Below, piece after piece: positions 34,138 through 44,083 of a stretch of DNA of 64,000 nucleotides. The stretch's first letter is position 1; the number at the start of each line of letters is the position of its first letter. Below the pieces are notes generated by a model. It saw nothing but the letters and a program-made list of their open reading frames with translations, ran no database searches and had not been told where the DNA came from. This DNA comes from Rhodocyclales bacterium (GTDB taxonomy: Bacteria > Pseudomonadota > Gammaproteobacteria > Burkholderiales > Rhodocyclaceae), in contig JACRMV010000006.1 of NCBI GenBank assembly GCA_016235025.1, forward strand, positions 62,001-126,000, given 5' to 3'. Both the position numbers and the translations under genes were made by a program.

Positions 34138-34803
34138 TCAGTCAGGCTCCGGGCCGGCGTCGCCGTTTCCCGCAGCGGGCAGGATAACCAGCCCACGCTC
34201 GATCGCCAGCCGCATCACCTGGAACGCATTGTCGGCTCCAAGTTTCTCGCGAATGTTGGTCTGGTAATTCGCCACGGTCTTGCCCGACAGATGCAATAGT
34301 CCGGCGACTTCGGCCAGCGTGCGCCCATTGGCCAGCAGCCGCAGTATTTCGAACTCCCGTGCGTTCAAGGCATCGCGGATATCTTGCGCCGGGGCCGGTC
34401 GTGCAAGCGTCTCCGCTATTTTATCGGCAAGATAGCATCCGCCCTGCGCAACCGTGCACACCGCCTGAACGAGAACATCCGGCGCACTCGATTTGCTGAC
34501 ATAGCCCATCGCCCCGAACCGCATGGCGCGTGCCGGGAACACGGCCTCTTCGTGCATGCTGAAGATCAGTACGCGCGCCTGCGCGTCACGCGCCAGCATC
34601 CGGCGCATGATCTCCAGCCCGCTGGCGCCAGGCAGCGTAATGTCCATCACCACCACGTCGAAACGCTGAGCGACAAACAGGCGATACGCCTCTTCACCGT
34701 CACCGGCCTCGCCACGCACGCGAATCTGCCCGGTCGACTCCAGCAACCGGCGATAGCCTTCACGCACCACGGCGTGATCGTCAACCAGCAAAACATCGAT
34801 CAT
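34138..34803 (-). CDS. NarL/UvrY-type response regulator
   Basis: 221 aa. Receiver: LLVDDHAVVREGY, phospho-Asp in VVVMDITLPG, YVSKSS. HTH: LNAREFEILRLLANGRTLAEVAGLLHLSGKTVANYQTNIREKLG. It shares an ATGA overlap with the kinase gene and is transcribed after it. It lies between the TonB receptor and pedF, so control of the cytochrome/binding-protein operon or of the receptor is plausible. Confidence 0.9.
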   Translation of the reverse strand: MIDVLLVDDHAVVREGYRRLLESTGQIRVRGEAGDGEEAYRLFVAQRFDVVVMDITLPGASGLEIMRRMLARDAQARVLIFSMHEEAVFPARAMRFGAMGYVSKSSAPDVLVQAVCTVAQGGCYLADKIAETLARPAPAQDIRDALNAREFEILRLLANGRTLAEVAGLLHLSGKTVANYQTNIREKLGADNAFQVMRLAIERGLVILPAAGNGDAGPEPD

Positions 34804-35753
34804 GGCCGCACTCCTGTTTCCACACCTGCCGGACAGGGTAAACGCACAATAAGGGTGCAGCCTTTTCCCACTGCACTAACGATGGTCATTTTGCCGCCCG
34901 CTGCCTCGGCCCGTTCGCGCATGCCAAGCAGTCCCAATCCCGCATTTTTGCTGAAGGCGTCGAAGCCGCAACCATCATCTGCGATGACCAGTTCGATCGC
35001 ACCATCGATCTGTCTGATGCAAATAGTCACACGTTGCGCACCGGAGTGTCGCACGACATTGTTCAATGCTTCCTGCGTCACGCGGTACAACATCAACGCG
35101 GTTGGTTCATCCAGCACAGGCTCGAGCGTATCGAGCATGGCAACCCGCAACTCGATCTCCAGCTTGGGCAGACGCTGCTGCCAGGTCGCTCTCAAATGCT
35201 CCAGCGCGACCGACAGACCGAGCTCATCGAGTGCCACCGGACGCAGGCGCCCGACGATGTTGCGTACCGCCGCATAAGCATGATCGGCCAAAGAAATAAT
35301 GGAAGCCGCCGCCTGTTGCGTCGGCTCCCGATGACCGGGTGCCGTGGCGCGAATCGCCACGGCATCGATCTTGATGGCGTTCAGATACTGCCCCAGTTCA
35401 TCATGCAGCTCGCGCGCCAACGCACGGCGCTCGCTCTCCTGCAAGGCCAGTCCCTGCCGCGTAAGCTGCCGCAATTGTTCCCGGCTTGCTTCCAGCTCAC
35501 GCTCGCCGGCAATACGTGCGTGCAATTCCTGCCTGGCTTCCAGCCATCGCCGCCGGGCAAACCAGGCCAGGCCAGTGGACAAAACCAGCAACATCAAAGG
35601 AAACTCATCGATCTGGGCAAATTCGAGCGGACGTGACAACGCCAGGAGATATTCACTGGCTTCCAGCCAAGAAGCAAGAGCGAAAACGACAATGGCCAGC
35701 AGGGCCACCCAAAGCATATCGCGGCGAGCGGATGAAAAAGGAATAGTGGGCAT
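34800..35753 (-). CDS. Sensor histidine kinase, NarX/DegS type
   Basis: 317 aa. Two short N-terminal helices (about 14-32 and 44-60) with little periplasmic sequence between them, then a coiled coil, HisKA_3 box RRALARELHDELGQYLNAIKID, and HATPase (EALNNVVRHSGA, IADDGCGFD, GLGLLGMRERAEAAGG). The short extracytoplasmic part suggests membrane or cytoplasmic sensing. Start ATG 35753; the open frame further upstream looks non-coding. Confidence 0.9.
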   Translation of the reverse strand: MPTIPFSSARRDMLWVALLAIVVFALASWLEASEYLLALSRPLEFAQIDEFPLMLLVLSTGLAWFARRRWLEARQELHARIAGERELEASREQLRQLTRQGLALQESERRALARELHDELGQYLNAIKIDAVAIRATAPGHREPTQQAAASIISLADHAYAAVRNIVGRLRPVALDELGLSVALEHLRATWQQRLPKLEIELRVAMLDTLEPVLDEPTALMLYRVTQEALNNVVRHSGAQRVTICIRQIDGAIELVIADDGCGFDAFSKNAGLGLLGMRERAEAAGGKMTIVSAVGKGCTLIVRLPCPAGVETGVRP

Positions 35754-35817
35754 GAGATGGAGTCGATCGGCGACAGTCAGTAACAAGCAACACTCGTATA
35801 AACCATTCAGCGCCACT

Positions 35818-35842
35818 GAAACTCGGCGCTGGCGAGACGGCG
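35818..35842 (+). repeat. Dispersed 25-bp repeat, copy 13 (divergent promoter region)
   Basis: GAAACTCGGCGCTGG + CGAGACGGCG, in the 305-bp divergent gap between the kinase gene and pedF. Confidence 0.82.
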
Positions 35843-35892
35843 CCCGTGACACCCAATGATACAGAAACCGCCACACTGCACCGCTCTGCGGC

Positions 35893-35907
35893 GTAACCAA
35901 CTGTTAC
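35893..35907. promoter_or_regulatory. Inverted repeat GTAAC-N5-GTTAC upstream of pedF
   Basis: A 5-5-5 inverted repeat in the shared promoter region (35754-36058) of the kinase and pedF genes; the spacing suits a LuxR/NarL-type dimer. The rest of this gap holds repeat copy 13 and a ribosome site (CAGGAGAAGC) before ATG 36059. Confidence 0.3.
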
Positions 35908-36058
35908 ATCTGCCATAGCGCAGACCGGATAGCTCATGATAGGATGCCGTCGGCTATGCGGATCGACATTGTCGGCCTGTGGCTTGGCCCGTATGCGGGA
36001 ATCGTGGAATAAAATGAAAAAGCAGGCCAACCAACTTCATAAACTCAGGAGAAGCATC

Positions 36059-36493
36059 ATGAAATACTCACTGCGCCCCTTGACCTTGATCACCGCCTTG
36101 ATGGGCTGTCTCATCGCGCTGCCCGCCAGTTCGCATGGCGACGTCGTGCCGCATGCCGTCGACACGTCAAGTCTGAAACAACTTGGCGAAGAATGGCGCG
36201 AAGAAAATCCCTATCGTGGCGACAAGGCTGCCGAAACAATCGGCAGCTCGGCCTACAACCAGAACTGCGCACGTTGCCATGGCCTGGAAGCCGTCAGCGG
36301 CGGCGTTGCTCCGGATCTGCGCAAGCTCGATATCGATCCCGATACCGACCAGTATTTCCTGATGTCGGTTCGACATGGCAAGGTGCGCGATGGGCGGGTG
36401 TATATGCCGCCGTTCGAGGGTATTTTGTCGCAGGAGGCAATGTGGGCCATCAAGGCTTACCTTGAAACCCGCCGCGCCTCCTTGGAGCAATAA
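36059..36493 (+). CDS. pedF: Cytochrome c-550, PedF-like
   Basis: 144 aa with signal peptide (to about Ser26-His27) and one haem site (NQNCARCHGLEAVSGG, axial Met in RVYMPPFEG). HGDVVPHAVDTSSLKQLGEEWREENPYRG is the PedF hallmark preceding the haem domain. In pseudomonads PedF accepts electrons from PQQ ethanol dehydrogenases and passes them to the terminal oxidase. ATG 36059 with a good ribosome site. The binding-protein gene starts 3 bp after its stop. Confidence 0.87.
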   Translation: MKYSLRPLTLITALMGCLIALPASSHGDVVPHAVDTSSLKQLGEEWREENPYRGDKAAETIGSSAYNQNCARCHGLEAVSGGVAPDLRKLDIDPDTDQYFLMSVRHGKVRDGRVYMPPFEGILSQEAMWAIKAYLETRRASLEQ

Positions 36494-36496
36494 TCC

Positions 36497-37342
36497 ATGC
36501 TCAGCTGCAAACGGCATGTAAAGCACCTGTTCGCAAGCGTGATCCTGCTTGTGCTGTCGGCCGTCGTTGGCAGCGCCATGGCGCGCTCCAACGACCTGGC
36601 CGATCTGCAACAGCAGGGACAGATCAGTTTTGCCTTCTACAACGGATTCGCTCCCTTTTCCAGCAAAGGGAAGGGCGCGGATGTTGAAATCGCTGAAGCG
36701 CTGGCGGGCAAGCTCGGACTGAAAATGTCCGCGCTGTGGTTCGATGCTGGCGAGAACATGGAGGACGACCTGCGCAACATGGTCTGGAAAGGACATTACC
36801 TCGGTTATGGCCCGGCGGATGTCATGATTCATGTGCCGATCGATAATGCCTACATGTCGAAGATCGGCAAAGTTAAATTCTTTGCCCCCTATTATCGCGA
36901 ACGCTTCGCCATTGCCAGAAACCTTGATCGCATACCGGAGCTTGAAACCCTGGCTGCTTTGGAAAATCAGCCGGTGGGTGTCGAGGGCGATTCATTGCCG
37001 GCAACCGTTCTTCTTGGCGCCGATGCAGGCAAGTATCGCAATACCCTGAAAATGTATAAAACCACAGAAGACGCAGTCGCCGCACTCAAGACCGGAGAAG
37101 TTGCAGCCGTTCTTGCCCAACAAGGCGAACTGGAAGGCGGTCTGGGTAAAGACAAGCTTTTTGCCATCGAATCGCCACCGATACCCGCGCTTCATTCGCG
37201 ACAGTGGCCGCTCGGTCTGGCTGTCAAGGCAGAAAACGAGGAACTGGCAAAAGCGCTGCAAAAAGCCATGAATGAGTTGCTGGCCGACGGCTCAATCGAC
37301 CGCATCATGGCAAAACATAGCATTGTTCATCGTCGGCCATGA
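36497..37342 (+). CDS. Quinoprotein-associated periplasmic binding protein (MoxJ-like)
   Basis: 281 aa, signal peptide, solute-binding protein family 3 fold. ISFAFYNGFAPFSSKGKGADVEIAEALAGKLGL opens lobe 1; VGVEGDSLPATVLL is the hinge region and WPLGLAVKAENEELAKALQKAMNEL closes it. No ABC permease is adjacent. MoxJ-type proteins act with PQQ dehydrogenases in maturation or activation rather than classical import. Overlaps the next gene by ATGA. Confidence 0.83.
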   Translation: MLSCKRHVKHLFASVILLVLSAVVGSAMARSNDLADLQQQGQISFAFYNGFAPFSSKGKGADVEIAEALAGKLGLKMSALWFDAGENMEDDLRNMVWKGHYLGYGPADVMIHVPIDNAYMSKIGKVKFFAPYYRERFAIARNLDRIPELETLAALENQPVGVEGDSLPATVLLGADAGKYRNTLKMYKTTEDAVAALKTGEVAAVLAQQGELEGGLGKDKLFAIESPPIPALHSRQWPLGLAVKAENEELAKALQKAMNELLADGSIDRIMAKHSIVHRRP

Positions 37343-38283
37343 AACTGCATGTCGGCCTGTGCGCCGCCCTTCTGGCCTGCATCGGCACTCTTGCCCATTC
37401 CGCACCTTTTGCCTATGTTCCCAATGAGAAATCCGGTTCGATATCCATTATCGACACCGCGACACATCATGTCGTCAATACACTGATGACGGGCGGCAAG
37501 CCTCGCGGGATTGCAGTCGCGCAGGATGGCAAAACGCTCTATGTGAGCGACCAGACAGCACACGGACTGGTGGTCATTGATCTGGTGAAACAAGAAGTCG
37601 CAGACCGCATCGCACTCGGCGAGTCACCCGAAGGGGTTAGTGTTTCGCCTGATGGCCGTTGGGTCGTGGCGGCGGTAGAACTGTCCAACAGTGTCACATT
37701 TATCGACACCGCGACACGACAAGTTGCATTCTCGGTTAAGACCCAGGGGAAAAACCCGGAGCACGCCGTGTTCAGTCCCGATGGTCGCTGGCTGTTCGTC
37801 AGTGCGGAAGAAGCCGATAGCGTTGATATCGTCGATGTCGCCAACCGCCGCCAGGTCAATGCCGTCAAAGTGGGGCCACGACCACGGGGCATTGGCTTCC
37901 TGCCCGATGGCAGCCGCGCCTATGTGGCTTGCGAGCTTGCCAGCACGGTCTATGTGATAGACGTTAAAACGCAGTCGGTGACTAACTCCATCAAGGCTGG
38001 AGAATTTGCCAACGGGATTGCAATCCCACCCGATGGCAAACATGTTTACGTCTCCAACGGCCGCAATGCTTCGGTTTCGATCATTGATGTAGCCAGCCAG
38101 ACAATTACCGCTACTGTCCCTGTTGGCAAGCGGCCATGGGGTCTTGCCACAACGCCGGACGGCCGCACGCTGTATGTTGCCAATGGCCGCTCGGATTCGG
38201 TATCCGTCATCGATACGGAAACCGCTCAAGCCATCGCCACCATTCCAGTCGGAACAGCCCCTTGGGGCGTTGTCATTCGCTAG
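37339..38283 (+). CDS. PQQ-dependent-catabolism-associated beta-propeller protein (YVTN repeats)
   Basis: 314 aa, signal peptide, seven YVTN-type repeats of about 42 residues (e.g. AYVPNEKSGSISIIDTATHHVV, LYVSDQTAHGLVVIDLVKQEV, VYVSNGRNASVSIIDVASQTI, LYVANGRSDSVSVIDTETAQ). It forms a seven-bladed periplasmic propeller. This family accompanies PQQ alcohol dehydrogenase systems; its role is unproven. Last gene of the pedF operon. Confidence 0.87.
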   Translation: MKLHVGLCAALLACIGTLAHSAPFAYVPNEKSGSISIIDTATHHVVNTLMTGGKPRGIAVAQDGKTLYVSDQTAHGLVVIDLVKQEVADRIALGESPEGVSVSPDGRWVVAAVELSNSVTFIDTATRQVAFSVKTQGKNPEHAVFSPDGRWLFVSAEEADSVDIVDVANRRQVNAVKVGPRPRGIGFLPDGSRAYVACELASTVYVIDVKTQSVTNSIKAGEFANGIAIPPDGKHVYVSNGRNASVSIIDVASQTITATVPVGKRPWGLATTPDGRTLYVANGRSDSVSVIDTETAQAIATIPVGTAPWGVVIR

Positions 38284-38348
38284 AAATTCGATTGTCCAAC
38301 TGGTTGGCGAGGCGTGGCAATGCCATCATTTGGATTACACCCAGCCTG

Positions 38349-39449
38349 TCAAAGATGAGGCTGCATGATGCGCCGGTAAAACTCGTGAAAATGCTGCATC
38401 CCATCTTCCATTGGTGATTGGTATGGCCCGACTTCGCTGCGTCCCTGCTTCATCAAGGCATGCCGACCACGATCCATGCGTTCGCCGATGTCGTCGTCTT
38501 CAATCGCAGTTTCCATGTAGGCCGCCTGCTCGGCCTTGATGAAGTCAGGCTCGAACAAGGCAATGTCTTCCGGGTAGTAAAACTCGACGACATTCAGCGT
38601 CTTGTCCACATCCTGCGGGATCAGCGTCGAAACCACCAGCACATGCGGATACCACTCGACCATGATATTTGGATAGTACGTCAGCCAGATCGCACCCTGT
38701 GGAGGCAATTTGCCATTGTAGTAATCGAGAACGGCCTTATGCCAGCGCTGGTATGTCGCCGAACCCGGCTTGGCCAGCGACTGGATGCCCACGCGCTGCA
38801 CCGAATACCAGTCACCGAACTGCCAGCTCAGATCATCGCAGGTGACAAACCCACCCAGCCCCGGATGGTAGGGCGCGACGTGGTAATCCTCCAGATAAAC
38901 CTCGATAAAAGTCTTCCAGTTGTAGTTGCATTCATGCAACTCAACATGATCCAATTTGTAACCGGTAAAATCGAATTCTCGGGCTACCTTCATTCCTGCC
39001 AGATCAACATGAGGCGAGCGCGGCCCCTTGAACAACAGCCCTTGCCAGCGATCAAGCTTTTGCTTCTGCAGATTCAGGCAGGGATTGGCGGGGAAATGTG
39101 GCGCACCGACAAGTTCACCCCCACTGTTGTAAGTCCAGCGATGAATGGGACAGACAATATTTTTTGCGCTTCCGGAACCTTCCAGCATGATAGCCTGACG
39201 ATGACGGCATACATTCGACATCTCGTAAATTCCGTCCGGCTGATTAACCAGAATGCATGCATGATCGCGCCATTCTTCACTGCGATAGTTATACACTTCA
39301 GGGACCATCAACTCATGACCAACATACCCTGGACCGGCATCAAAAATCAGCTTCTTCTCCAACGCAAAAAGCTTTTCATCAAAGTAGCACTCCACCGGCA
39401 ACTGCGATTTATCAGGATAAAGTAACGCACTCGGGTTAATATCAGACAT
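38349..39449 (-). CDS. Rieske-type aromatic-ring-hydroxylating oxygenase alpha subunit
   Basis: 366 aa. Rieske cluster CRHRQAIMLEGSGSAKNIVCPIHRW (C-x-H...C-x2-H, about 83-105) and mononuclear iron site EDYHVAPYHPG. No beta subunit, ferredoxin or reductase lies nearby. It stands directly upstream of, and divergent from, xseB-ispA-dxs; I recall such a neighbour in other betaproteobacteria, so it may act on an isoprenoid or hopanoid-type substrate, but the substrate is unknown. ATG 39449. Confidence 0.85.
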   Translation of the reverse strand: MSDINPSALLYPDKSQLPVECYFDEKLFALEKKLIFDAGPGYVGHELMVPEVYNYRSEEWRDHACILVNQPDGIYEMSNVCRHRQAIMLEGSGSAKNIVCPIHRWTYNSGGELVGAPHFPANPCLNLQKQKLDRWQGLLFKGPRSPHVDLAGMKVAREFDFTGYKLDHVELHECNYNWKTFIEVYLEDYHVAPYHPGLGGFVTCDDLSWQFGDWYSVQRVGIQSLAKPGSATYQRWHKAVLDYYNGKLPPQGAIWLTYYPNIMVEWYPHVLVVSTLIPQDVDKTLNVVEFYYPEDIALFEPDFIKAEQAAYMETAIEDDDIGERMDRGRHALMKQGRSEVGPYQSPMEDGMQHFHEFYRRIMQPHL

Positions 39450-39636
39450 GATTTCCAACCTCCAAGAAAGAGCCGCCCGGAAACCGGAAATAAATGAGAA
39501 AGGATGAAAACACGGGAAAAGTCGGCAGAGAGCCAATCGCATTATTGTAGCGAATTTGACCGCAAGCCGCACCTAAGCTATTTTATGAATTTTCCCTGTC
39601 GCTGCCAATCGCAGCGGCCGACACAGTCCACATCTC

Positions 39637-39900
39637 ATGGCAACCAGTGAAACAAAAAAGTCCGTATCGACACACATCCAATCGTTCGAAGCATCACTCA
39701 ATGAATTGGAAGGCATCATTGCATCCATGGAAGCAGGACAGATGCCACTCCAAGAAACAATCAACACCTACAAACGGGGCATCTTGCTGTTGCGCCAGTG
39801 CCAAGATACGCTCAATGTCGCAGAGCAACAAACTCGCATCCTTGAACAGGATGCCTTGCATGAATGGAAGCCGGATGTCTCCGGCCAGCAGGGAGAGTGA
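39637..39900 (+). CDS. xseB: Exodeoxyribonuclease VII small subunit
   Basis: 87 aa. The family core is FEASLNELEGIIASMEAGQMPLQETINTYKRGILLLRQCQDTLNVAEQQ. It partners XseA in degrading single-stranded DNA. Six bases separate it from ispA; xseB-ispA-dxs is a standard proteobacterial operon. Confidence 0.94.
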   Translation: MATSETKKSVSTHIQSFEASLNELEGIIASMEAGQMPLQETINTYKRGILLLRQCQDTLNVAEQQTRILEQDALHEWKPDVSGQQGE

Positions 39901-39905
39901 AACGC

Positions 39906-40790
39906 ATGGGTTTTACTGACTGGATGTACACCATCCAGCAGCGAACTGAGTCAACCTTGGACGCAGCACTGCCCCAGGTCAGGCATGCGCCATCCCGTTT
40001 GCATGATGCCATGCGATACGCGACACTGGGCGGCGGCAAACGTATCCGGCCCTTGCTATGCCATGCATCAGGTGAAATCTTTGCTGCGGATGAGAACGAC
40101 CTGTGTACAGCGGCCATTGCGACAGAACTGATTCATGCCTACTCTCTGGTGCATGACGATCTTCCGTCGATGGACAACGATGTTCTCCGGCGAGGCAAGC
40201 CAACCTGTCATGTCGAATTTGACGAAGCCACTGCACTGCTGGCGGGCGATGCCTTGCAGGCGCTTGCTTTCCAGACGCTTGCAACGCGATGTCCAAATAT
40301 TGCCCCCGAACGACAAATCATGATGATTCACTTGCTGGCCTCAGCCTGCGGATCACGTGGCATGGTGGGAGGGCAGGCACTGGATCTGGCCGCCGTTGGA
40401 CAGCAGATAACACAGGATGAACTGGAACTGATGCATATCTACAAAACCGGAGCTCTGATCCGGGCGGCTGTACTACTTGGAGCGCACTGTGGCAATGCGC
40501 CCCCTGATGCACTTGAACATCTGAAACACTTCGCCAATCGCGCCGGCCTTTTATTCCAGGTAGTAGATGACATCCTTGATGCAGAAAGCAGTACGGCAAC
40601 CTTGGGAAAAACGGCCGGCAAAGACGCGGTGCAAAACAAACCAACGTATGTCAGCCTGCTCGGCAACACAGGAGCCAAAGCACTGGCAACCAGTCTGCAA
40701 AAGCAGACACACGATATTCTTTCACCTTTTGGCGAACGTGCATTACGTTTGCACGAACTTACCGACTTTATTGTCGAGCGGAACTTTTGA
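39906..40790 (+). CDS. ispA: (2E,6E)-Farnesyl diphosphate synthase
   Basis: 294 aa trans-prenyltransferase, makes FPP from IPP and DMAPP/GPP. First Asp-rich motif [10 protein letters not shown], second [20 protein letters not shown] binds the diphosphate. ATG 39906 is preceded by GGGAGAG. Its TGA overlaps the ATG of dxs by one base (TGATG). Confidence 0.95.
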   Translation: MGFTDWMYTIQQRTESTLDAALPQVRHAPSRLHDAMRYATLGGGKRIRPLLCHASGEIFAADENDLCTAAIATELIHAYSLVHDDLPSMDNDVLRRGKPTCHVEFDEATALLAGDALQALAFQTLATRCPNIAPERQIMMIHLLASACGSRGMVGGQALDLAAVGQQITQDELELMHIYKTGALIRAAVLLGAHCGNAPPDALEHLKHFANRAGLLFQVVDDILDAESSTATLGKTAGKDAVQNKPTYVSLLGNTGAKALATSLQKQTHDILSPFGERALRLHELTDFIVERNF

Positions 40791-42646
40791 TGGCTACTCC
40801 ACTGCTTGATACGATCCTCAGCCCTGCCGACCTGCGCCAGCTTACCCCGCCTCAACTGCCCCAACTTGCTGATGAATTGCGTGAGTTCCTGCTCGAATCC
40901 GTAGCTAGCACCGGTGGCCACCTGTCTTCCAACCTGGGCACGGTCGAACTCACCATCGCGCTACACCATGTATTCGAAACACCGGAAGACCGTCTGGTCT
41001 GGGACGTAGGACACCAGACATATCCTCACAAGGTGCTCACAGGCCGACGCAAGGATATGGCGCGCTTGCGCATGAAAGACGGTATCTCCGGCTTCCCGCG
41101 ACGCGCTGAAAGCATCTACGACACATTCGGCGTGGGCCACTCTTCCACCTCCATTTCTGCCGCGTTGGGCATGGCCATTGCAGCAAAGAACAAGGGCGAG
41201 GAACGACGCGTGGTTGCCATCATTGGCGATGGCGCCATGTCGGCAGGACAGGCTTTCGAAGCATTGAACAATGCGGGCGTCAGCGATGCCAATCTGCTTG
41301 TCATTCTTAATGACAACGATATGTCGATATCCCCGCCGGTGGGCGCATTAAACAAATATCTGGCGCGCTTGTTGTCAGGGCGGACATTCAACGCCGCCCG
41401 CCGCGTGGGTGAAAAAGTCCTCTCCACGCTGCCCAGCATGCTTGAATTTGCCAACCGAATCGAGGAACACGTCAAGGGCATGATCTCGCCCGGCACACTG
41501 TTTGAGGAACTGGGTTTCAACTATATCGGCCCCATTGACGGCCACGACCTCGACGCATTGATTCCCACCTTGCAAAATCTGCGCCGTCTGAAGGGTCCCC
41601 AGTTCCTGCATGTCATTACGCGCAAGGGACATGGTTACAAGCTGGCCGAAACCGATCCCGTGCTGTACCACGGCGTCAGCAAATTTGACACGACACATGG
41701 CATTGCCCAACCCACGTCAAGCGTCAAACTGACGTACACCCAGACATTTGGCGACTGGCTGTGTGACCAGGCTGCACTCGATCCGCGCCTCATCGGGATC
41801 ACGCCAGCCATGCGGGAAGGCTCGGGCCTGCTGCGATTTTCGCAGGAATTTCCTGATCGCTACTTTGACGTAGGTATTGCCGAGCAGCATGCCGTCACCT
41901 TCGCCGGTGGTCTCGCATGCGAAGGCATGAAACCCGTCGTGGCGATTTACTCCACCTTCCTGCAGCGCGCTTACGATCAACTGATTCACGACATCGCCCT
42001 GCAAAATTTACCTGTGGTTTTTGCCATCGATCGCGGCGGCCTGGTTGGCGCGGATGGCGCCACGCATAACGGCGCGTTCGACCTTTCATATCTGGCTTGC
42101 ATCCCCAATATGGTCGTAATGACGCCCAGCGACGAAGATGAGTGCCGCAAAATGCTCAGCACGGCGTTTGCCATCGATGGGCCCACGGCAGTACGGTACC
42201 CCCGTGGCAGCGGCCCGGGTGCCTTAGTCCAGCCTGAGTTAACCACGCTCCTTGTCGGGAAAGGCGAGATACGGCGCAAGGGTGCACGTGTCGCATTTCT
42301 GGCCTTTGGCTCCATGCTCTCGCCTGCCCTGAAGGCAGCCGAAACGCTGGATGCAAGCGTTGCCAACATGCGCTTCGTCAAACCCCTGGATGCCGTGCTG
42401 ATATGTGAACTGGCGGCACACCATGAACTGCTGGTAACCATCGAAGAAAACTCGATCATCGGTGGCGCAGGCTCCGAAGTGGCCCGGGCTCTCGAACAGG
42501 CCGGGATCAAAATCCCGCTGCTGCGCCTTGGCCTGCCAGATCATTTCATCGATCACGGCGACACCTCTTTGCTGCTTGCTGAAGCAGGGCTCGACGCCGC
42601 TGGGATTACGCACCGTGTGACTGCGAAACTGAACGCCCACAAATAG
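40790..42646 (+). CDS. dxs: 1-Deoxy-D-xylulose-5-phosphate synthase
   Basis: 618 aa TDP enzyme that condenses pyruvate and glyceraldehyde-3-phosphate, the first step of the MEP pathway. Visible: [19 protein letters not shown] motif [19 protein letters not shown]...[18 protein letters not shown], catalytic-region [15 protein letters not shown] and the C-terminal transketolase domain. Translationally coupled to ispA. Confidence 0.96.
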   Translation: MATPLLDTILSPADLRQLTPPQLPQLADELREFLLESVASTGGHLSSNLGTVELTIALHHVFETPEDRLVWDVGHQTYPHKVLTGRRKDMARLRMKDGISGFPRRAESIYDTFGVGHSSTSISAALGMAIAAKNKGEERRVVAIIGDGAMSAGQAFEALNNAGVSDANLLVILNDNDMSISPPVGALNKYLARLLSGRTFNAARRVGEKVLSTLPSMLEFANRIEEHVKGMISPGTLFEELGFNYIGPIDGHDLDALIPTLQNLRRLKGPQFLHVITRKGHGYKLAETDPVLYHGVSKFDTTHGIAQPTSSVKLTYTQTFGDWLCDQAALDPRLIGITPAMREGSGLLRFSQEFPDRYFDVGIAEQHAVTFAGGLACEGMKPVVAIYSTFLQRAYDQLIHDIALQNLPVVFAIDRGGLVGADGATHNGAFDLSYLACIPNMVVMTPSDEDECRKMLSTAFAIDGPTAVRYPRGSGPGALVQPELTTLLVGKGEIRRKGARVAFLAFGSMLSPALKAAETLDASVANMRFVKPLDAVLICELAAHHELLVTIEENSIIGGAGSEVARALEQAGIKIPLLRLGLPDHFIDHGDTSLLLAEAGLDAAGITHRVTAKLNAHK

Positions 42647-42732
42647 TTGAGTAATTTTGTCGGGAATGATAAAGTGCGAATAAATGCGGTGTACCATAAC
42701 CGAAGACAACCATCATGAATTGTAGAGACTCC

Positions 42733-43539
42733 ATGACAACCCCAGTCAAAGCCGTCATTCCGGATGTTCAGGCCAGCGAGGATCTGCGCCACTTGCCGAT
42801 CAACAAAGTCGGCATCAAGGATATCCGGCACCCTTTCAAGGTACTGGATAAAAGTGGTGGCATCCGTCATACCATCGCGAACTTCAATATGTATGTCGGG
42901 TTGCCCCATAACTTCAAGGGCACGCACATGTCGCGCTTCGTCGAAATCCTCAATGCGCATGAAGAGGAGATCTCGGTCGAGAGTTTTGAAACGATGTTGC
43001 GCGAAATGGTTGTCCGGCTTGAAGCGCAAACCGGGCATCTGGAAATGAATTTCCCTTACTTCATCAACAAGACAGCACCAATTTCAGGTGTCAAAAGCCT
43101 GATGGACTACGATGTGACATTCATCGGTGAGATTCTCGCTGACGGTCACTATCGACAGACTGTTCGGGTGCAGGTTCCAGTCACCAGTCTTTGCCCCTGT
43201 TCCAAAAAGATATCCGAGCGTGGCGCACACAACCAGCGCTCGCATGTAACGATTACGGCCACAACAAATGAACGGGTCTGGATTGAAGACCTCATCAACA
43301 TTGCCGAAACCGAGGCTTCTTGCGAACTGTATGGGCTGCTCAAGCGTCCTGACGAAAAATACGTTACCGAGCGCGCTTATGACAATCCAAAATTTGTTGA
43401 AGACCTGGTGCGTGATGTCGCCGTCGCCTTGAACAAGGATGCCCGCGTCGATTCATATGTCGTTGAGAGTGAGAACTTCGAATCGATTCACAATCACTCG
43501 GCGTACGCGCTGATTGAGTACGACAAGAAACCGGGCTAG
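42733..43539 (+). CDS. folE2: GTP cyclohydrolase FolE2 (type IB)
   Basis: 268 aa. Converts GTP to dihydroneopterin triphosphate for folate. FolE2 hallmark features: [29 protein letters not shown], catalytic Cys in [20 protein letters not shown] and Glu in [30 protein letters not shown]. FolE2 is the metal-flexible isoenzyme often used under zinc limitation. ATG 42733 preferred to 42715 from family starts; both have weak ribosome sites. Confidence 0.92.
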   Translation: MTTPVKAVIPDVQASEDLRHLPINKVGIKDIRHPFKVLDKSGGIRHTIANFNMYVGLPHNFKGTHMSRFVEILNAHEEEISVESFETMLREMVVRLEAQTGHLEMNFPYFINKTAPISGVKSLMDYDVTFIGEILADGHYRQTVRVQVPVTSLCPCSKKISERGAHNQRSHVTITATTNERVWIEDLINIAETEASCELYGLLKRPDEKYVTERAYDNPKFVEDLVRDVAVALNKDARVDSYVVESENFESIHNHSAYALIEYDKKPG

Positions 43540-43560
43540 CCTCATCTGCAGGCTGCACCA

Positions 43561-43600
43561 GCAATAAAAAAACGGGCGATACGCCCGTTTTTTATTATCG
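43561..43600. terminator. Bidirectional terminator between folE2 and rplS
   Basis: AATAAAAAAACGGGCG, loop ATAC, CGCCCGTTTTTTATT arrangement: GC stem ACGGGCG/CGCCCGT flanked by A and T tracts, serving two convergent genes. Confidence 0.9.
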
Positions 43601-43615
43601 AAGAAGTGCCGAGAA

Positions 43616-43993
43616 TCAGGCCTTCGCCTCGCGGTTTGTCCTGACCAGCTTTTCCTTGATTCGAGCCGACTTGCCCGAACGCTCACGCAGGTAATAAAGC
43701 TTGGCACGACGCACATCGCCACGGCGTTTGAGCTCAATGCTTGCAATCAACGGAGAGTAGGTCTGGAAGGTGCGCTCAACGCCCTCACCCGACGAAATCT
43801 TGCGCACGATGAAATTCGAATTCAGGCCACGATTACGCTTGGCAATCACGACACCTTCATATGCCTGGGTACGCTTGCGATCACCCTCAAAGACGTTCAC
43901 ATTAACGATCACTGTATCGCCCGGCGCAAACTCGGGAATAACTTTACCCAAACGTGCAATTTCTTCTTTCTCCAACTGGTCAATCAGATTCAT
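43616..43993 (-). CDS. rplS: 50S ribosomal protein L19
   Basis: 125 aa. [28 protein letters not shown] start and [22 protein letters not shown] core are L19. It lies at the 30S-50S interface. ATG 43993 is chosen, with GGAG six bases upstream. Last gene of the rpsP-rimM-trmD-rplS operon. Confidence 0.96.
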   Translation of the reverse strand: MNLIDQLEKEEIARLGKVIPEFAPGDTVIVNVNVFEGDRKRTQAYEGVVIAKRNRGLNSNFIVRKISSGEGVERTFQTYSPLIASIELKRRGDVRRAKLYYLRERSGKSARIKEKLVRTNREAKA

Positions 43994-44083
43994 TTCTTGC
44001 TCCATCAGTAATTATGGCTGCTGATAACACCCGCCAGCCTGACGCGCAGAGCAGAGGCCCAATACCCTGATGCGCGCTGTTTC

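Noticed and set aside
43149-43343. Minus-strand frame opposite folE2
   Set aside because: Shadow of a well-defined gene; no signal or family features.
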